Positions 50,674 to 63,182 of a stretch of DNA of 64,000 nucleotides are shown piece after piece. Position 1 is the stretch's first letter. The number at the start of each line of letters is the position of its first letter. This DNA is from Luzula sylvatica. Its lineage: Eukaryota; Streptophyta; Magnoliopsida; Poales; Juncaceae. A program made the position numbers and the translations under genes. Under the pieces are notes generated by a model. It was not told where the DNA came from and did no database searches. It saw only the letters and a list, made by a program, of their open reading frames with translations. Location: contig OX326958.1 of NCBI GenBank assembly GCA_946800325.1, positions 32,595,314-32,659,313 of the forward strand. The letters run 5' to 3'.

Positions 50674-51417
50674 TTGATCTTAAATAAATCTCTCTGTTAA
50701 GTCTAACATAAAAGTAGTAAAAAGACTATTTTGTCCTCCTCGTTTCATCTAGCTGAATCCCACGATGAAGGAAATACAGTTTCGGATCAACCGTAAAAGT
50801 GTACACAAAGATGAACGAATGTAAGCGTACATTTGTGGTCATAACTTTCAGTAGGAAAATCCAATTTGAATGGTTCAAATTGGGTTAGATATATAATGAG
50901 ATTATCTAGAACTTTCATGTAGAAATATTGTTCATTTGAACGACGTATCAGTGTCGTTTTAATGGAATACCGAAAGGGTGCGACCGTTTGACATACAGTT
51001 AGTAAAACATCCGTAACTTTCACATCCGAACTCCAATTTGGCCAGGCCAAATTGGGTTGGAAAGATAATAAGATTATCTACAACTTTCGTGAAGATTTAA
51101 AGTCGGTTGGAATGATTTAATATTTTCGTTTCAACAGAATACTGAAAGGGTGTCTGTAGTTTTCTGTCTGAAAATGTGTATATGAGATATACATGCCTTT
51201 TGGCCCATTCTTATCATATATGATATAAATATGATGTTTCTCTCTCTCTCTCTCTCTCTCTAGACCAATTCATTCAGTCCAACCTGTGAAATTAATAAGA
51301 TTAATCTAGAATATTGAGAGTCTTCTTTCTAAGAGTGAAAGAGTGTGAAGAGAGAAAGACCAAGAAAAAGGAGTTTTTCTCGGTGTAGAGAATTGATTTA
51401 ATCAAGCAAGATTAATC
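50674..51417. repeat. Interior of the 186-bp repeat pair, with diverged tandem duplication
   Basis: Segments at about 50838-50985 and 51012-51152 share the order TAACTTTC, CCAATTTG, AAATTGGGTT, GATTATCTA, AACTTTC, TGAAAGGGTG, giving a duplicated unit of about 170 bp. Similar words occur in many plant LTRs. A CT microsatellite lies at about 51240-51262. The 87-codon minus frame (50787-51050) has no domain. Confidence 0.55.
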
Positions 51418-51603
51418 CAAAAAAGTATAAACGACCGACAAAAACCTATATATTTTATGGACCAAGTGATCTTTTCTTTAATTAGGATTTAGTGGTTACT
51501 AAATGATGTCAAAATTACTAGGCATAATTTCTGGTATATCATATTTGTCTCTACAAAAATATTATTATCAAATTTGTCCCTTAAAAGCTCAACTATTTAC
51601 AAA
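51418..51603. repeat. 186-bp direct repeat, right copy
   Basis: Same length as the left copy (50488-50673). Differences seen include CCG for CAG, AAGT for AAAT and TCTC for TCTA. Confidence 0.8.
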
Positions 51604-51639
51604 CATGTCACGGTGCATTGAAACCAATGTTACAGAAAT

Positions 51640-52135
51640 CGCTAGGCGCTAGTCGGGCGGACGGGCACCGTCTAGCGTCTAGAGGGATTAATCGGAGATT
51701 AATCGGGGATTAATCGGATCTAGGAGGATTTGTAATTTTACATAGTTTTTGTCATTTTTTTAATTTTTATATATTATAATTTGTGCTATAATATTTTATA
51801 CTAAAAATAATGTATATTGATTTATTTAAAACAACGTCCAAACAAATCATAACATGAAATCTACATATTAATTTATTTAAAACAACGTCCAAACAAATTG
51901 TAACATGAAATCTACAAAATACCATTAATACAAATTCAAATAAATCACAAAATAAAATTACTAAAAATAGAAATAAGAAAGGAAATGAGTTGTGGGTCTT
52001 AACAAAAAAAAATAAAAAAAATAATTGGCCTGGGCGGACCTAAGCGGAATTATGCAGGCCTAGACGCTATTTAGGCGGGCCTAGGCGGAATTTCGCCTAG
52101 ACAGGAACGCCTAGGCTAAACGTGGGCGTTTTCCC
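51640..52135. mobile_element. CTAGGCG-type non-autonomous DNA element
   Basis: Both ends are packed with CTAGGCG/CGCCTAG and GGGCGG words (left TCGCTAGGCGCTAGTCGGGC, right CGCCTAGGCTAAACGTGGGC) around an AT-rich centre. The left end contains three GGATTAATCGG-like units in tandem. Subterminal repeats of this type are common in plant MITE-like elements. Exact ends and superfamily are not resolved. Confidence 0.5.
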
Positions 52136-52140
52136 AACAA

Positions 52141-52461
<321 letters not shown>

Positions 52462-52490
<29 letters not shown>

Positions 52491-52672
52491 TTCAATGGAG
52501 AAAGGCCTACCAATTAATCGGATTATGAGAGGACCTAAAATCCAATTTCTTTTGCCGTTTCTTTTTCTTTTAATTTAGCCTTTTCTCTTCTTGTTTACTA
52601 TTGTAAGTTCTATGTTTTTTTGCCTTATTTTAATGACAATCTAGGGTATATCCCTAACTTTCAAAAAAAAAA
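52462..52672 (+). mobile_element. Poly(A)-tailed retroelement fragment, likely 5'-truncated LINE
   Basis: The 211-bp insert ends in an A tract and is flanked by the 13-bp direct repeat AAGCTATTTGGAC (52449-52461 and 52673-52685). A short frame reads [20 protein letters not shown] then TGA, followed by a T-rich untranslated part with GTTTACTATTGTAAG and the tail. A TSD plus a poly(A) tail with coding-to-UTR order fits a 5'-truncated LINE. The left TSD is also present once more at 52239-52251 because the neighbouring segment was duplicated. Confidence 0.6.
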
Positions 52673-52685
52673 AAGCTATTTGGAC

Positions 52686-53869
52686 CACCACTCGGAAAGA
52701 GCTTTTGGGCAAGTCTCAGTCCCCCAAGTGAGAGACTCCCAGTGAAAGACTAATTTATTTTTACTTCAAATTTCATTAATTATGACATGCCTATGTGAAT
52801 TTAATCTTATGATTTCCAAAGTTTGCTAAGTTTAGTAGTGGTTGATTTTACAAAAGACAAAAAAACACATTGGAAGTATATACTTTATTTTTTTCATCGA
52901 ATTAGAAACACGAGTAATGATAGAAACACAGACCGAACCCAATTAAAAAATTAACATTTACAAATATTATTTCTCTCATTACTATAATCTAACTATGGTT
53001 GTTTCCCTATTTAATTTATTTCTGGTTGCATTGTGTTGGGTAATTCAATTGATAAATTTGAGATTAATTTCATTAAAATTAACTTAATGGAGTATAAGCA
53101 TAAACATAAAACATAATTATTTCAATTGTTGTTTACATCAAATTTAATACAGTTTTGTGTTTCGCATAAAACATGAGTTGTCAAACTAAAAAAAGACATG
53201 TTCTTAATGATATTCTTCCGCACCACTGATTACCGCAAGAAGAGCATACGATAGATTGTTTCTTTGTATGGCCATAGACCCAACTAATTCTTGTATACCG
53301 TTCTATTAAAAACACAATTGCAAAAGTAAGAGCGGCCAAAAGGATTACTCGCTCTGTTTCGATATTACAGGATTCAAATTATTTTTGAAATCAAAGATAT
53401 TTTTTTGATGATTTCGACAAAGTATCGGCATTTTTGTTCGTTCAGGACATACACACGACATTTCTTCAATACGAAAAATGGTTATTAAATATGTCAATTA
53501 ATAATTAATTAGATCAATTGATAATACCAATCAATTTATTTAATTCATTTTGGTCGTCTCATCAGTGATGTTGGGATGAGTTTGAAGGACCAAATATATT
53601 TTTCGTATGAAAATATAGGAAAGAAGAATATATATTTATTTGGCATAATTTATGTGAATTAACATAATATAATATAGAGATATAGATTATATGACTTGCA
53701 TTTTGAGTGATGTTGTATTTTTTTGTGAGTTGATATATGATAGATAAATTGTATAATAAATTCGATATTTTGTATGAATAAAAAATGAAGTTATAACCTT
53801 AAAAATAATTTTGTACGACGAAGACAACCTTTTTTTAGGAAAGAACGGTTTGTTATTGCATTCCTAATT
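52686..53869. other. Intergenic, nothing recognised
   Basis: AT-rich. A TTACTCGCTCTGTTTCGATA word near 53344 resembles the start of Stowaway-type elements, but no matching end was found. Confidence 0.45.
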
Positions 53870-56570
53870 TACGAGTATCAAAGTTTGTATTTATATTTGC
53901 CTATACTTGAAAGAATACAACGAGTAAAGTGGCAAGTATGGGTATCGTTCACAAGAGAGGTGGCCTCGATTTAAATTTATATACTCAATATAGATTTTTC
54001 ACACTTAAAATTGATTCACAAGCAAGTTTATCGATTATAATATTTGAATTTTTAAGGATTTCTAGAACAAAATAAAAGAGCGTGGATGAGAAAAAGAATG
54101 GCAAAACAAAATCAAAAAAGAAAAAGAGAAAGAAAAGATCGCATAAAAATCAAGAAAATAAAATCAAAAAATGGCAAAATAAAAAAATGGCAAAATAAAA
54201 ATCCGCTTCCCTTGATATGAAAATCGGGGAATATGATATCTCGATCAATTGATTCCTTTAGAAATCTCACAAAACTAAAGAGTGATACATCAATTATAAA
54301 CCAATTGGTATATCACTAAAATTGAAGAATTACAATTCATTTAAACAATTATAAACCAATTATCTAAACTCACCAAAATTCGATTCATGAAAATCTTACT
54401 CAAAATAATCAAACAATCATAAACCATTATTGATTAATTTGAGTATCAAAGCGACGAGATAAAAATTAGGGAAAATAATTATAAACCAATTAAATTCCCT
54501 AATTAATTTTCGATTACTAAAACACGATCGTTTTAATGGAAAGATTTATCATATCATTAAAAACTTAATTTCTAAATTCATCAATTCATTAAAACATCAA
54601 CATTCCCCTAATGGAATTACTCCCATTTCATCATCTTAAAATATAATAAACTCTTTCAAAAATAAAGTAATAAAAGAAACACCCCTTTTATGAATTTGTG
54701 ATTTAATTACACTCACTTAATTGAGTTACTTCAACAAGTATTATCATCTTTGGGGGTACAACTTAAATATCCTTATCAAAGACCATCAAATACTAAAGAG
54801 TTTTATGGGTGCAACTTGGGTTTCTTTATAAAAATATGTCAATTAAAATTCAGGAAACAAAAACTCTGGACTCGGAATCCTCAGCGTCCCGTAAATCCGA
54901 AAACAAAGTACCACAGAGTTTGAATTCCCAACTCTCGAAAATTTAAGATCTAAATTCCTAGAATCCAACTCCCAGATATGTGAATCAAGAATCAAGTTCC
55001 TATGATTTTATTTGCTAGTTTCACAGAGATCAAGGAAGTCAGATCCCGTCTCTCCCGTGAGAATACGCTGTATAAAAATAACTTGATTTGAAACGCAAAA
55101 ACGAGTGAAAAATGGCTTGTCTAACTACGAATTGAGATGGTAGAAGCAAGTTTTCATTAATGGGAAAGAGTTTGATCAATTATTGAACCAAACTCCCTCG
55201 TAACCTCGACCAGAAACGAATACAAACCAACAAAAATAAGAATCGAAAACTCAACACAGTTTGTAACGAAAATTTATATTCAAGAATTCGATTACAATCA
55301 CTTATAAGCAACGACGGCTCTCACAACTCGTAATAAACCACGAATCAACAAGAACAATCAACGTGTAATATCAGACCTTAACTAGGTCCGACGATCAAGA
55401 AGAGTGAAGCGGAATTGAGTTATCTGGGGCCTTTGTGGATGATTCAAGAGTGGATTTAGAGCTATTTGAGAATGAAAATGACGAGACCGAGTTTGATCGT
55501 TAATGGTGGTTACTAAATTCGAAATCTGGAACAGAGATGGGATGAGCTAAGAGGTAATGGAGGGTTGGCGAGGGTGAAGGATCACAGAGAGACAGAGGAG
55601 GAGCCGTGAGGCCCCAGAATTGGGCGGGAGAATGCCTTCGAACAGTGGAGCTCTCGGGGTTATTATATAGTCCTCGGATTACTGGATTGTCCAGTAATTT
55701 GCATGAATTGGAGAGGTGGGAGGCTCGTGGTGGACCCACGATGGTTAGAGAGCAGAGAACGCGGGAACAGAGCTTGTCAGAGAGTCGTTCGTTGAGCTCC
55801 CCCTCAGCTCAGCAATGGCGAGGGGTTTTATCGTGTTGGAGAAGGAGAGGGGCTCGTCTCTAGTCCATTGTACGCAAATAATTTCAGGGCACAAAATATT
55901 TGTTATTTGCTGAAGAATTTTATAAATGGACCGTCCGGTTATTCATGAAACGGAGAGGGTTTTTAGACCGATAAGTCATTATCTGATTGGCTGGTTTCTC
56001 TTAATCCTGATTGGATCCGAGAATTTGGGTTTGATGATCTTCCGTGGACATTACTCTGTAGTCTGTAGTCTTCGTGCAACGAAGAGGATCTAGAGAGGGT
56101 ACAGTGCTTCAACGTGGGTCACACGGTCCATTCGTCACAAAGATCACTTGCAAAATAAGAGGTTTTGTCTGCAATTATGCGTGTAGTAAGTCAACGTCGA
56201 CCCTATGTGGTCTTTCGTGTGGTGAGATGCTGACCAGGGTCGACAGGATCTGGTGAGGGATTCTCGGTGTAGCCTTTGGTGCAGTGGGTTGGTTTTGAAT
56301 TTCTTTTTGACTCCTTTTACAAAAACTCTCGTAACTTCTCCGTCTTTACACCAAATGACATGATCTGAATATCAAAATTTCTGGTTTCGACCAGACGAAC
56401 ACAGCCATGACAATAGATTTGTGAAATTTGGCCTTAATATACTCAAATCAACACAAAATTCTTGTTTAAGTATTTTAATCAACAAATATTCTTCTTTTGT
56501 ATAAAGTAAGAAGAATCGGAAGAAATCTGTGCTTCAACGTTACCAGGGGCCTCTTTGTAAAAAAAAAATT
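53870..56570 (-). mobile_element. LTR-retrotransposon-like repeat remnant, copy 2
   Basis: The left part (53870-54675) is unique to this copy. It contains GGGTATCGTTCACAAGAG, A-rich AAAAATGGCAAAATAAAA words and several ATTATAAACCAATT repeats, as in plant gypsy-type LTRs. From 54676 on it matches copy 1, including the minus-strand TATATAA at about 55663-55669. No protein domain, primer-binding site or confirmed termini. Short ORFs match those of copy 1. Confidence 0.4.
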
Positions 56571-56705
56571 TAGTGTACATTTTGGTCTTTTTTAATTTAT
56601 ATTTTGGTCATTTTTAGTTGAAAAAATACATTTTGGTTCTTTAAAAAATTATATTTTAGTCCTTTTTATTTACATTTTGGTCCTTTCAAGTTTAAAAACT
56701 TACAT
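56565..56705. repeat. Short remnant of the TACATTTTGGTCC minisatellite at the deletion junction
   Basis: Matches the first part of the copy-1 array and stops at TACAT, where the sequence jumps to AATTGGCACTC. Confidence 0.85.
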
Positions 56706-56898
56706 AATTGGCACTCTAGCGCTAGCCACTTTTATTGATTTACCTCCCCTTTCTTGAGGGAAGTTCCTAATGCTAACACTAATCACTTTCACTTGTACTC
56801 GTTTCATTTCCTGTGGTAAACGAATGGTAAACGAAACCGTACCTTTATTATTTATTTATTTTTTGACCGTTTTAATCTGACTATTGGCTTGATCCTTA

Positions 56899-57038
56899 AC
56901 AAGAAGTGGTTATTGTCACTTTCATTTGTACGAATTGAAAACGAATGGTAAACGAATTACAAGAAGTGGTTATTGTCACTTTCATTTGTACGAATTGAAA
57001 ACGAATGGTAAACGAATTACAAGAAGTGGTTATTGTCA
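56899..57038. repeat. 60-bp tandem repeat, 2.3 copies (copy 2)
   Basis: Same unit and copy number as 37486-37625. Confidence 0.95.
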
Positions 57039-57544
57039 AGTAAGGCTTAATTGCCTGATAAATCTTCAATTGGGGCTGATGTGTGTTTAGTTAGAGGTAA
57101 CAGGGGCGTAGTTAGATATAATTATGGGTTTTCTTCAATTTCTTTTCTTTCGTTCGAGACACTAACTTTACTTGTGACTTTTCCTTAGATCGAAAATGAT
57201 GCTTGAAGATTCTATCAAGAATCATTATTTAAAAAAATAATGCTCCAATTTGAATCTGTAGTTTTCGAATTATTTTTTTTAACAGTTTTTTGTAGTATTC
57301 ACTGTACAATTTGGTATATTGTACGGATAATATGGCTGGATCTGATGTCATGTAGACTATTTGGCAATTTGTGTGGAGATGTGTAGCCTATTTAACCTAT
57401 TTGGCAATTTGTGCGGAGAGCATATTTAGCCAAATTATGTAGTTATATTAGCGTTGTTGGTAATAGATCAAAATTCATTATTAATGCATACTTTTTTCTC
57501 ACTGTTTTATTACTAATCCAATTTGCAGATCTTTTTTTTTCCAG

Positions 57545-57661
57545 GAAGTAACGAAGTACTGGTGTTTCGATTTGATACAGAGAATAGGTTCGTTGAAAGG
57601 CATTTTTGCGGGACAACCCGAGAAAATGTTGGAATTGCGACAAATTGAACTAGTTGCTTAG
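57545..57661 (+). other. Exon-like open segment ending in a stop (copy 2)
   Basis: Same acceptor-like CCAG and frame as 38131-38250, but a 3-bp deletion removes one valine codon (RIGVS in copy 1, RIGS here) while the frame and the TAG are kept. Product unknown. Confidence 0.25.
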
Positions 57662-57984
57662 CGAAATATAATTGCTTTGAATGTGATTAATCAACTCGGA
57701 GCGGGACATTCGTCTCAAATATATATATTTTTGTTGTTTTGATGGTCAAATGCTTGTAATTTTAAGTGAGATATCCTTTTTTGTAATCAAATTGTGTATG
57801 TATGATTTGCATAATTTTGAGGTGTGTGTTGTTATTTTTCCCAGTTCAATTATATTACGAATTGAGTTAAAGAAATGAACTTTAATTATACACCAAAACG
57901 AGAAATATAATTAAAAACACAATCAGATATCAAATATTATTCACATCACAATTAAACATTCAATATTGTTCATAATAATTCAAT

Positions 57985-58703
57985 ATTTCCCGAAAGGGGC
58001 CGGACCCCTTCCTATCGAGGCAGGCCCGACCCCCCTCTCCCCCGGACCCCCCTCTCCCCCGGATGCGGGCCGGACCCCCTCCTCCCCCCCCCCCTCGAGA
58101 CCCGGCCCCCTTTCGGGCCTGACCCTCTCCCCCCCGACTCGGCCCCTTTCGGGCCGGACCCCCCCCCCCCGAGACCCCCTTTCGGGCCGGACCCCCCCGA
58201 GGCCCGGCCCCATTTCGGGACGGACCTCCCCCCCCCACGAGGCTCGGCCCCCTTTTGGGCCGGACCCCCCACCCCCCCCGAGGCCCGGCCCCCTTTCGGG
58301 CCGGACCACCCCCCAGGCCCAGCCCCCTTTCGGGCCGGACCACACCCCCCCAGCCCGGCCCCCTTTCGGGCCGGACACCCCTCCCCCTGAGGCCCGGCCC
58401 CCTTTCGGGCCGGACCCCCCTCCCCCCCAGGCCCGGCCCCTTTTCGGGCCGGACCTCTCCCCCCCCCCCCCCCCCCCCCGAGGGCCCGGCCCCCTATCGG
58501 GCCGGACCCCCCTCCCCCCCGAGGGCCCGGCCCCCCTTCGGGCCGGACCCCCCCCCCCCCCCCCCCCCCCCGGTCCGGCCCCTTTCGGGCCGGACCCCCC
58601 TCGAGGACCGGCCCCTTTTGGGCCGGAACCCATCCTCGAGGCCCAACCCCAATTTCGGGCCGGACCGTCCTCGAGGCCCAACCGCAATTTCGGGCCGGAC
58701 CCA
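57985..58703. repeat. GC-rich hairpin minisatellite (copy 2)
   Basis: Same CCGGCCC/GGGCCGG hairpin units as copy 1, but with a different number and order of units and different C-tract lengths, for example long C runs near 58453 and 58550. The flanks are nearly identical between copies, so the array itself has rearranged since the duplication. The open frames in it are compositional. Confidence 0.95.
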
Positions 58704-58857
58704 TATGTACCTGCAAATACAAGAAAAACATGCAACACATATAAATTACATATGTACACCTACACTTACACCACACACACTAACACAGCTACACCATACA
58801 TACTTAACACAGCTACACCATACACAATATAACACACATACACAAATTAATTAATTA

Positions 58858-58982
58858 TCAGTAGTTGGCATCTGTAGCAACTAGCAAGAGATCTTCGGTT
58901 TGTTTTTCATCCCCAAAATCAGTAGTTGGCGTTCTCCATTTAACTATTTGTTGGATTATTGCATGGAGTCCTAAATACATAC
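58858..58982 (-). other. Exon-like segment with stop (copy 2)
   Basis: Identical by eye to 39467-39591, with ATG at 58980-58978 and TGA at 58860-58858. Confidence 0.3.
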
Positions 58983-59552
58983 CTGTACATCAAATGTGGA
59001 AATAAATTAACCCACTGAAAAGCCACAACTAAAAAAGATATTGATCATTAAAAAGCAATAATGGTAAAGCATAGTATTTAAGTCATAACATAAAATTTGT
59101 TTTTTCTTTCAATGAAACAGAAAGTTAAAGGTGTTTTTTTTTTTCAAATATCAAGAATTTTTTTGGGTGTTATTCATAATTCAGGCAGGGGCTTTTTGAG
59201 CTAAATACACAAAATTAACATAGATAATAGGGTCGTTATCATGCTTCATAACATACAAATGTTGTTTTTTTAGCTAAAAACTACAAACATTACTCGTAAA
59301 AACACAAAATTAGGATAGATTGGGTAATTAGCATGAACCCCTGGATTATGTTTAAATTGCAAAATATCCCCACATAAAACAACAAGATACAAACATCAAC
59401 TCCTAAAAAAGAACAAGATACAAGCAGAAGAGACAAGAAGGAAGAACAAATAATATTATTGTTTATGCCTAGGGAAAAGAGAAAAGAGAGAGAGAGAGAG
59501 AGAGAGAACAAAGAACAGTGATATCCTCTCTTTTCAAAATTTCAGACTTTAC

Positions 59553-59785
59553 CTGTTTGTGCTTTGCTCGTCAGTCTCGGCATTTTCTAATTTGCTCGTC
59601 ATCATCATCCTTCGTTGAATCCATGAAGGTGTAACTCCATTATCGGACCTGCTCGTTATCACCATCCTTCGTTGATGGAGAATCCATCGAGGGGTAACTC
59701 CATTATCGGACCACAATTACAAATTACGGCGAGAGAGAGGAAGAAGCTGCTTGATTAGATCTCTTTCGCTTTTGATTGAATCCAT
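59553..59785 (-). pseudogene. Candidate first exon of the minus-strand gene with an in-frame stop (copy 2)
   Basis: Same frame, TAA and duplicated DNGVTP segment as 40162-40394, followed by the same AG|GTAAAG donor. Confidence 0.3.
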
Positions 59786-59790
59786 CTCGT

Positions 59791-59820
59791 TGTCGTCAAG
59801 ACTCTCTCTCTGTTTCTGAG

Positions 59821-59851
<31 letters not shown>

Positions 59852-60138
59852 CTCTCTTGAGAAAGTAGATCTGAAAAAGTGAATTGGCGAGAGAATGAAA
59901 GAGGGATTACTTATGCTTATAAAGGGAGCGGACATAAGCGTCTAACGGTCAGAAATGACGAGAAGGTTCGGATCCAGCTGTACGTAATCCCAACGTTCGA
60001 ATTTTCGAATCTCATTCGACCGTTGCAGAAATTCGGATCCAGCTGTAAACGGAATTAATTGGCTTCGCTTCTTGTAGATTTATTTTGTGTTAGTATTTCA
60101 ATCAAGTACTGACGACGAGTCTGAGCCTCCTAATCGAA
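59791..60138. promoter_or_regulatory. Putative divergent promoter (copy 2)
   Basis: Same TATA-like element (minus strand, about 59923-59916), CT tract and GGATCCAGCTGTA direct repeat as copy 1. Confidence 0.4.
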
Positions 60139-60977
60139 ATGGTTCGAAATCAGGTTCATTAAATTAAATAGCGTTGGAATTAAACCGGTGCCGATTTAGT
60201 TGCATAAATATCCCTGTAAATTTCTAATTTGTACATAAGGATCCCTGTAATAACCTAATTATGTTATAAACAGGTGAGACAAAAGATCTGGTGTAGAATG
60301 ACTGGAAGACCTTTCGCTGACGAGGAGAAAGTGATATCTTTTCAAATCGAGAATAAACTGGTACCGTTTTCTTGCATTTATTTGATGTGAAAATCTATTC
60401 ATGTGAAGTTAATTTTTTTATCTTTGATAATATACTTTGCGCTTTAATTTCGTGATTGATAAGTTTTTATTTTTATTTTGATCCTGTTATTTTAGGCGTC
60501 TTATCACCGGGCCATTGTAATTGCGGAGAGGGCTAAAGATGTGTGAGCCCTTCTTGTTATTAATCATTGAGAATTTACAAAAAGACCCCTTCATTATAAG
60601 GAATTAGTTGCAAAGAAGCCCCACCCCCAATATCAAAATCTCAAAAATGAAGGGGGTTTTCTTCAATTTCCAATAACACAGGGGATCATTTGCAAATATT
60701 GATTTTGATTTATTTTTGATTCACTATTCTCTTATTTATCAGTTAGCATTACCACTAAATTGTGTATCGTGGTTTTGTATGATAGGTTGTTGAAATTACC
60801 GTGTTCTTGAGCAATTTTGCGGTGATACAACCTGCGGTTACTGGTGGTACTGCCGGTACGACTGGTACGGAGAATAAACTGGCACATGCTTTCGACTGCC
60901 TGATCAAAGATTGGGTATTGAAAAAGGATATGGCTCCAATTAGGACAATAAGAGGGTTCGATCAGAAAATGGCATGA
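60139..60977 (+). CDS. Candidate four-exon gene, unknown 112-residue protein (copy 2)
   Basis: Exons 60139-60153, 60274-60360, 60496-60540 and 60786-60977, at a constant 19391-bp offset from copy 1. I see no substitution in exons or introns, so both copies would encode the same protein. See 40748-41586 for the description. If the gene is real, the locus carries at least two copies. Confidence 0.4.
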
Positions 60978-61277
60978 CTTTTATTACAAAAAAATCCTTC
61001 GCTACAGTGAAGGTATTACTTAATCGTCATTGTAATATTAATTTTGTAATAGTAATATTACTCACATACCAATTCTCAGAAGAAGAAAAGTTTCAAATTT
61101 GGACAAATCATTCAAATTATAGAACATAAACCTTCTACGCAATCCCCAAAATTGGTACAGAAAAGAACATGTGTTGGTACGACTGGTACAAAATCCAAAA
61201 GAATAGCTATTAGGGAATTTTTCATATTTACCCCTGCAAAATCTCAAAATTAATGATTTATTTTTTTGGTTATTTAG

Positions 61278-61388
61278 GATGCGATATTTCGAGTTATGGC
61301 TGCGATATTTAGGAAAGTGATAGCGTCGGTACCAAAATATAAGAAATCTCGATACAATCCATCTTCATACCGCAGCCGAGTTTTCCAT
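61278..61388 (+). other. Exon-like segment downstream of the candidate gene (copy 2)
   Basis: Same DAIFRVMAAIFRK frame as 41887-41997. The donor-like site reads GTACAT instead of GTACGT, and the MITE begins 15 bp downstream, so any splicing to the next segment would have to cross 1.78 kb of AT-rich DNA. Confidence 0.25.
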
Positions 61389-61403
61389 GTACATATTCCC
61401 TTA

Positions 61404-62252
61404 GGGGCTGTTTGGGAGCTAGAATTTTGAGCAAGAATTTCATTTCAAAGTGGAGCATCTCCTAAATTCCTTGTTTGGCACACAATTAATGAAAGAACTA
61501 TATTATTCTTGGATTTTTTTCTTCACACAAATTCTCCAAATTATAATTCCAAAAATTTGGAGAATGTCAAGGTGGAGGAAAACACATAATGGAGTTATTA
61601 TTATTATTATTATTATTATTATTGTTATTATTATTATTAAATGATATAAGATAATAATAATAATAATTATTAAATGATCACAATAAAAAAATAATAATAC
61701 ATAAAATATAATATAATAATAATATTAATTATAATAATATAATAATAATATTGTAATGATATTATAATAATAACTATATTATACAGTAATAATATTATAA
61801 TATTAAACTAATAATATTATAATTATATATTATTAATAATTATATAATATAATAATTATATTATAACTAATATAATATTATATATATTATTATAATAATA
61901 AATAGTAATTATATTGTAATATTATTATAATAATAAATAGTAATTATATTTTAATACTATTAATATATAAGGCGGAACAAAAAATTATAAACAAAGAATA
62001 ATTATATTATATGTGAAATAATAATATATATTATTATAATAGTATAATAACTATTATACATAATAATTAATAATTATATTATATTTATATAATTCATATA
62101 ATATGTTATATATTATTATAAATAATAATATTATATGGATAAAATACAAGGTTCATACTATTTTTTATTTTCATGTAATTAATATAATATTACATATTAT
62201 TATAAATATATGTATTATATTGTATAAATAGTAATTATATTATATATAATTA

Positions 62253-62293
<41 letters not shown>

Positions 62294-62788
62294 TTAATAC
62301 CAATATCAATATTAATATATTAATATCAATAATTAATATTATTATTAATATACTATTAATTAATATTAAAATAATATTATAATTATTATTATAATAATTA
62401 TTATTATAATATATTAATAGCAATATGTTAATATTATTTGAATATATTTATATAAATATTAATATTAATATACTATATAAAAATATTAATATTAGAGTAT
62501 ATTATTAATATTAATATTAATTTTAATATATTATTAGTTAATAATACAATAATTTATTAATATTAATATTAATATGTTAATATTATTTTAAAATATTTAT
62601 GTAATATTAATATATTATATTATTATTAATATAAATGTATTATTAATATTAATAATATTAGTATGTTAATATTATAATAGTATATTATATGAATATGCTA
62701 ATATAATAGCATTAATATAAAAATATTAATATATTAGTATTATTTACAACAACAACAATAATAATATAATAATAATAACAACAACAAC

Positions 62789-62865
<77 letters not shown>

Positions 62866-63179
62866 GTATTATGATTACTATAATAATAATAATAATAACA
62901 AGAAGAAGAATATAATAACATAATAATAATAATATTATAATAATTTAATATTATATGATAATACTATTATATTGTATTAATTTTAATCAAACATTTGTTT
63001 TATATTTTCAATAATGAAATTCTAGAATTTTTCTAACCAACCAAACAAAGAATTATACTTTCCAGCATCTTATAATTCGGACATCCAAACAAACTGTGGA
63101 ATTACTAATTCCAGAACTTTTTTCTCCTCCACCTTATAATCCAATTCCACTCTACTAATTCCGCTTGCCAAACGGCCCC
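61404..63179. mobile_element. Tourist-like (PIF/Harbinger) MITE, 1776 bp, with simple-sequence interior
   Basis: The left terminus GGGGCTGTTTGGGAGC and the reverse complement of the right terminus, GGGGCCGTTTGGCAAGC, are inverted repeats. TTA flanks both sides (61401-61403 and 63180-63182), and copy 1 has one TTA at 42010-42012 in otherwise identical sequence. A 3-bp TTA duplication with a GGGCYGTTTGG-type end is typical of Tourist/PIF elements. The interior is nearly all A and T, with TTA/AAT microsatellites at about 61594-61640, 62260-62292 and 62790-62865. No transposase. The short ORFs, including a poly-tyrosine frame at 62712-62921, are artefacts. Confidence 0.85.
62790..62865. repeat. 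(AAT)n microsatellite inside the MITE
   Basis: About 25 uninterrupted AAT triplets followed by further imperfect ones. Confidence 0.95.
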
Positions 63180-63182
63180 TTA

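Noticed and set aside
62712..62921. Poly-tyrosine frame
   Set aside because: Translation of the AAT microsatellite inside the MITE.
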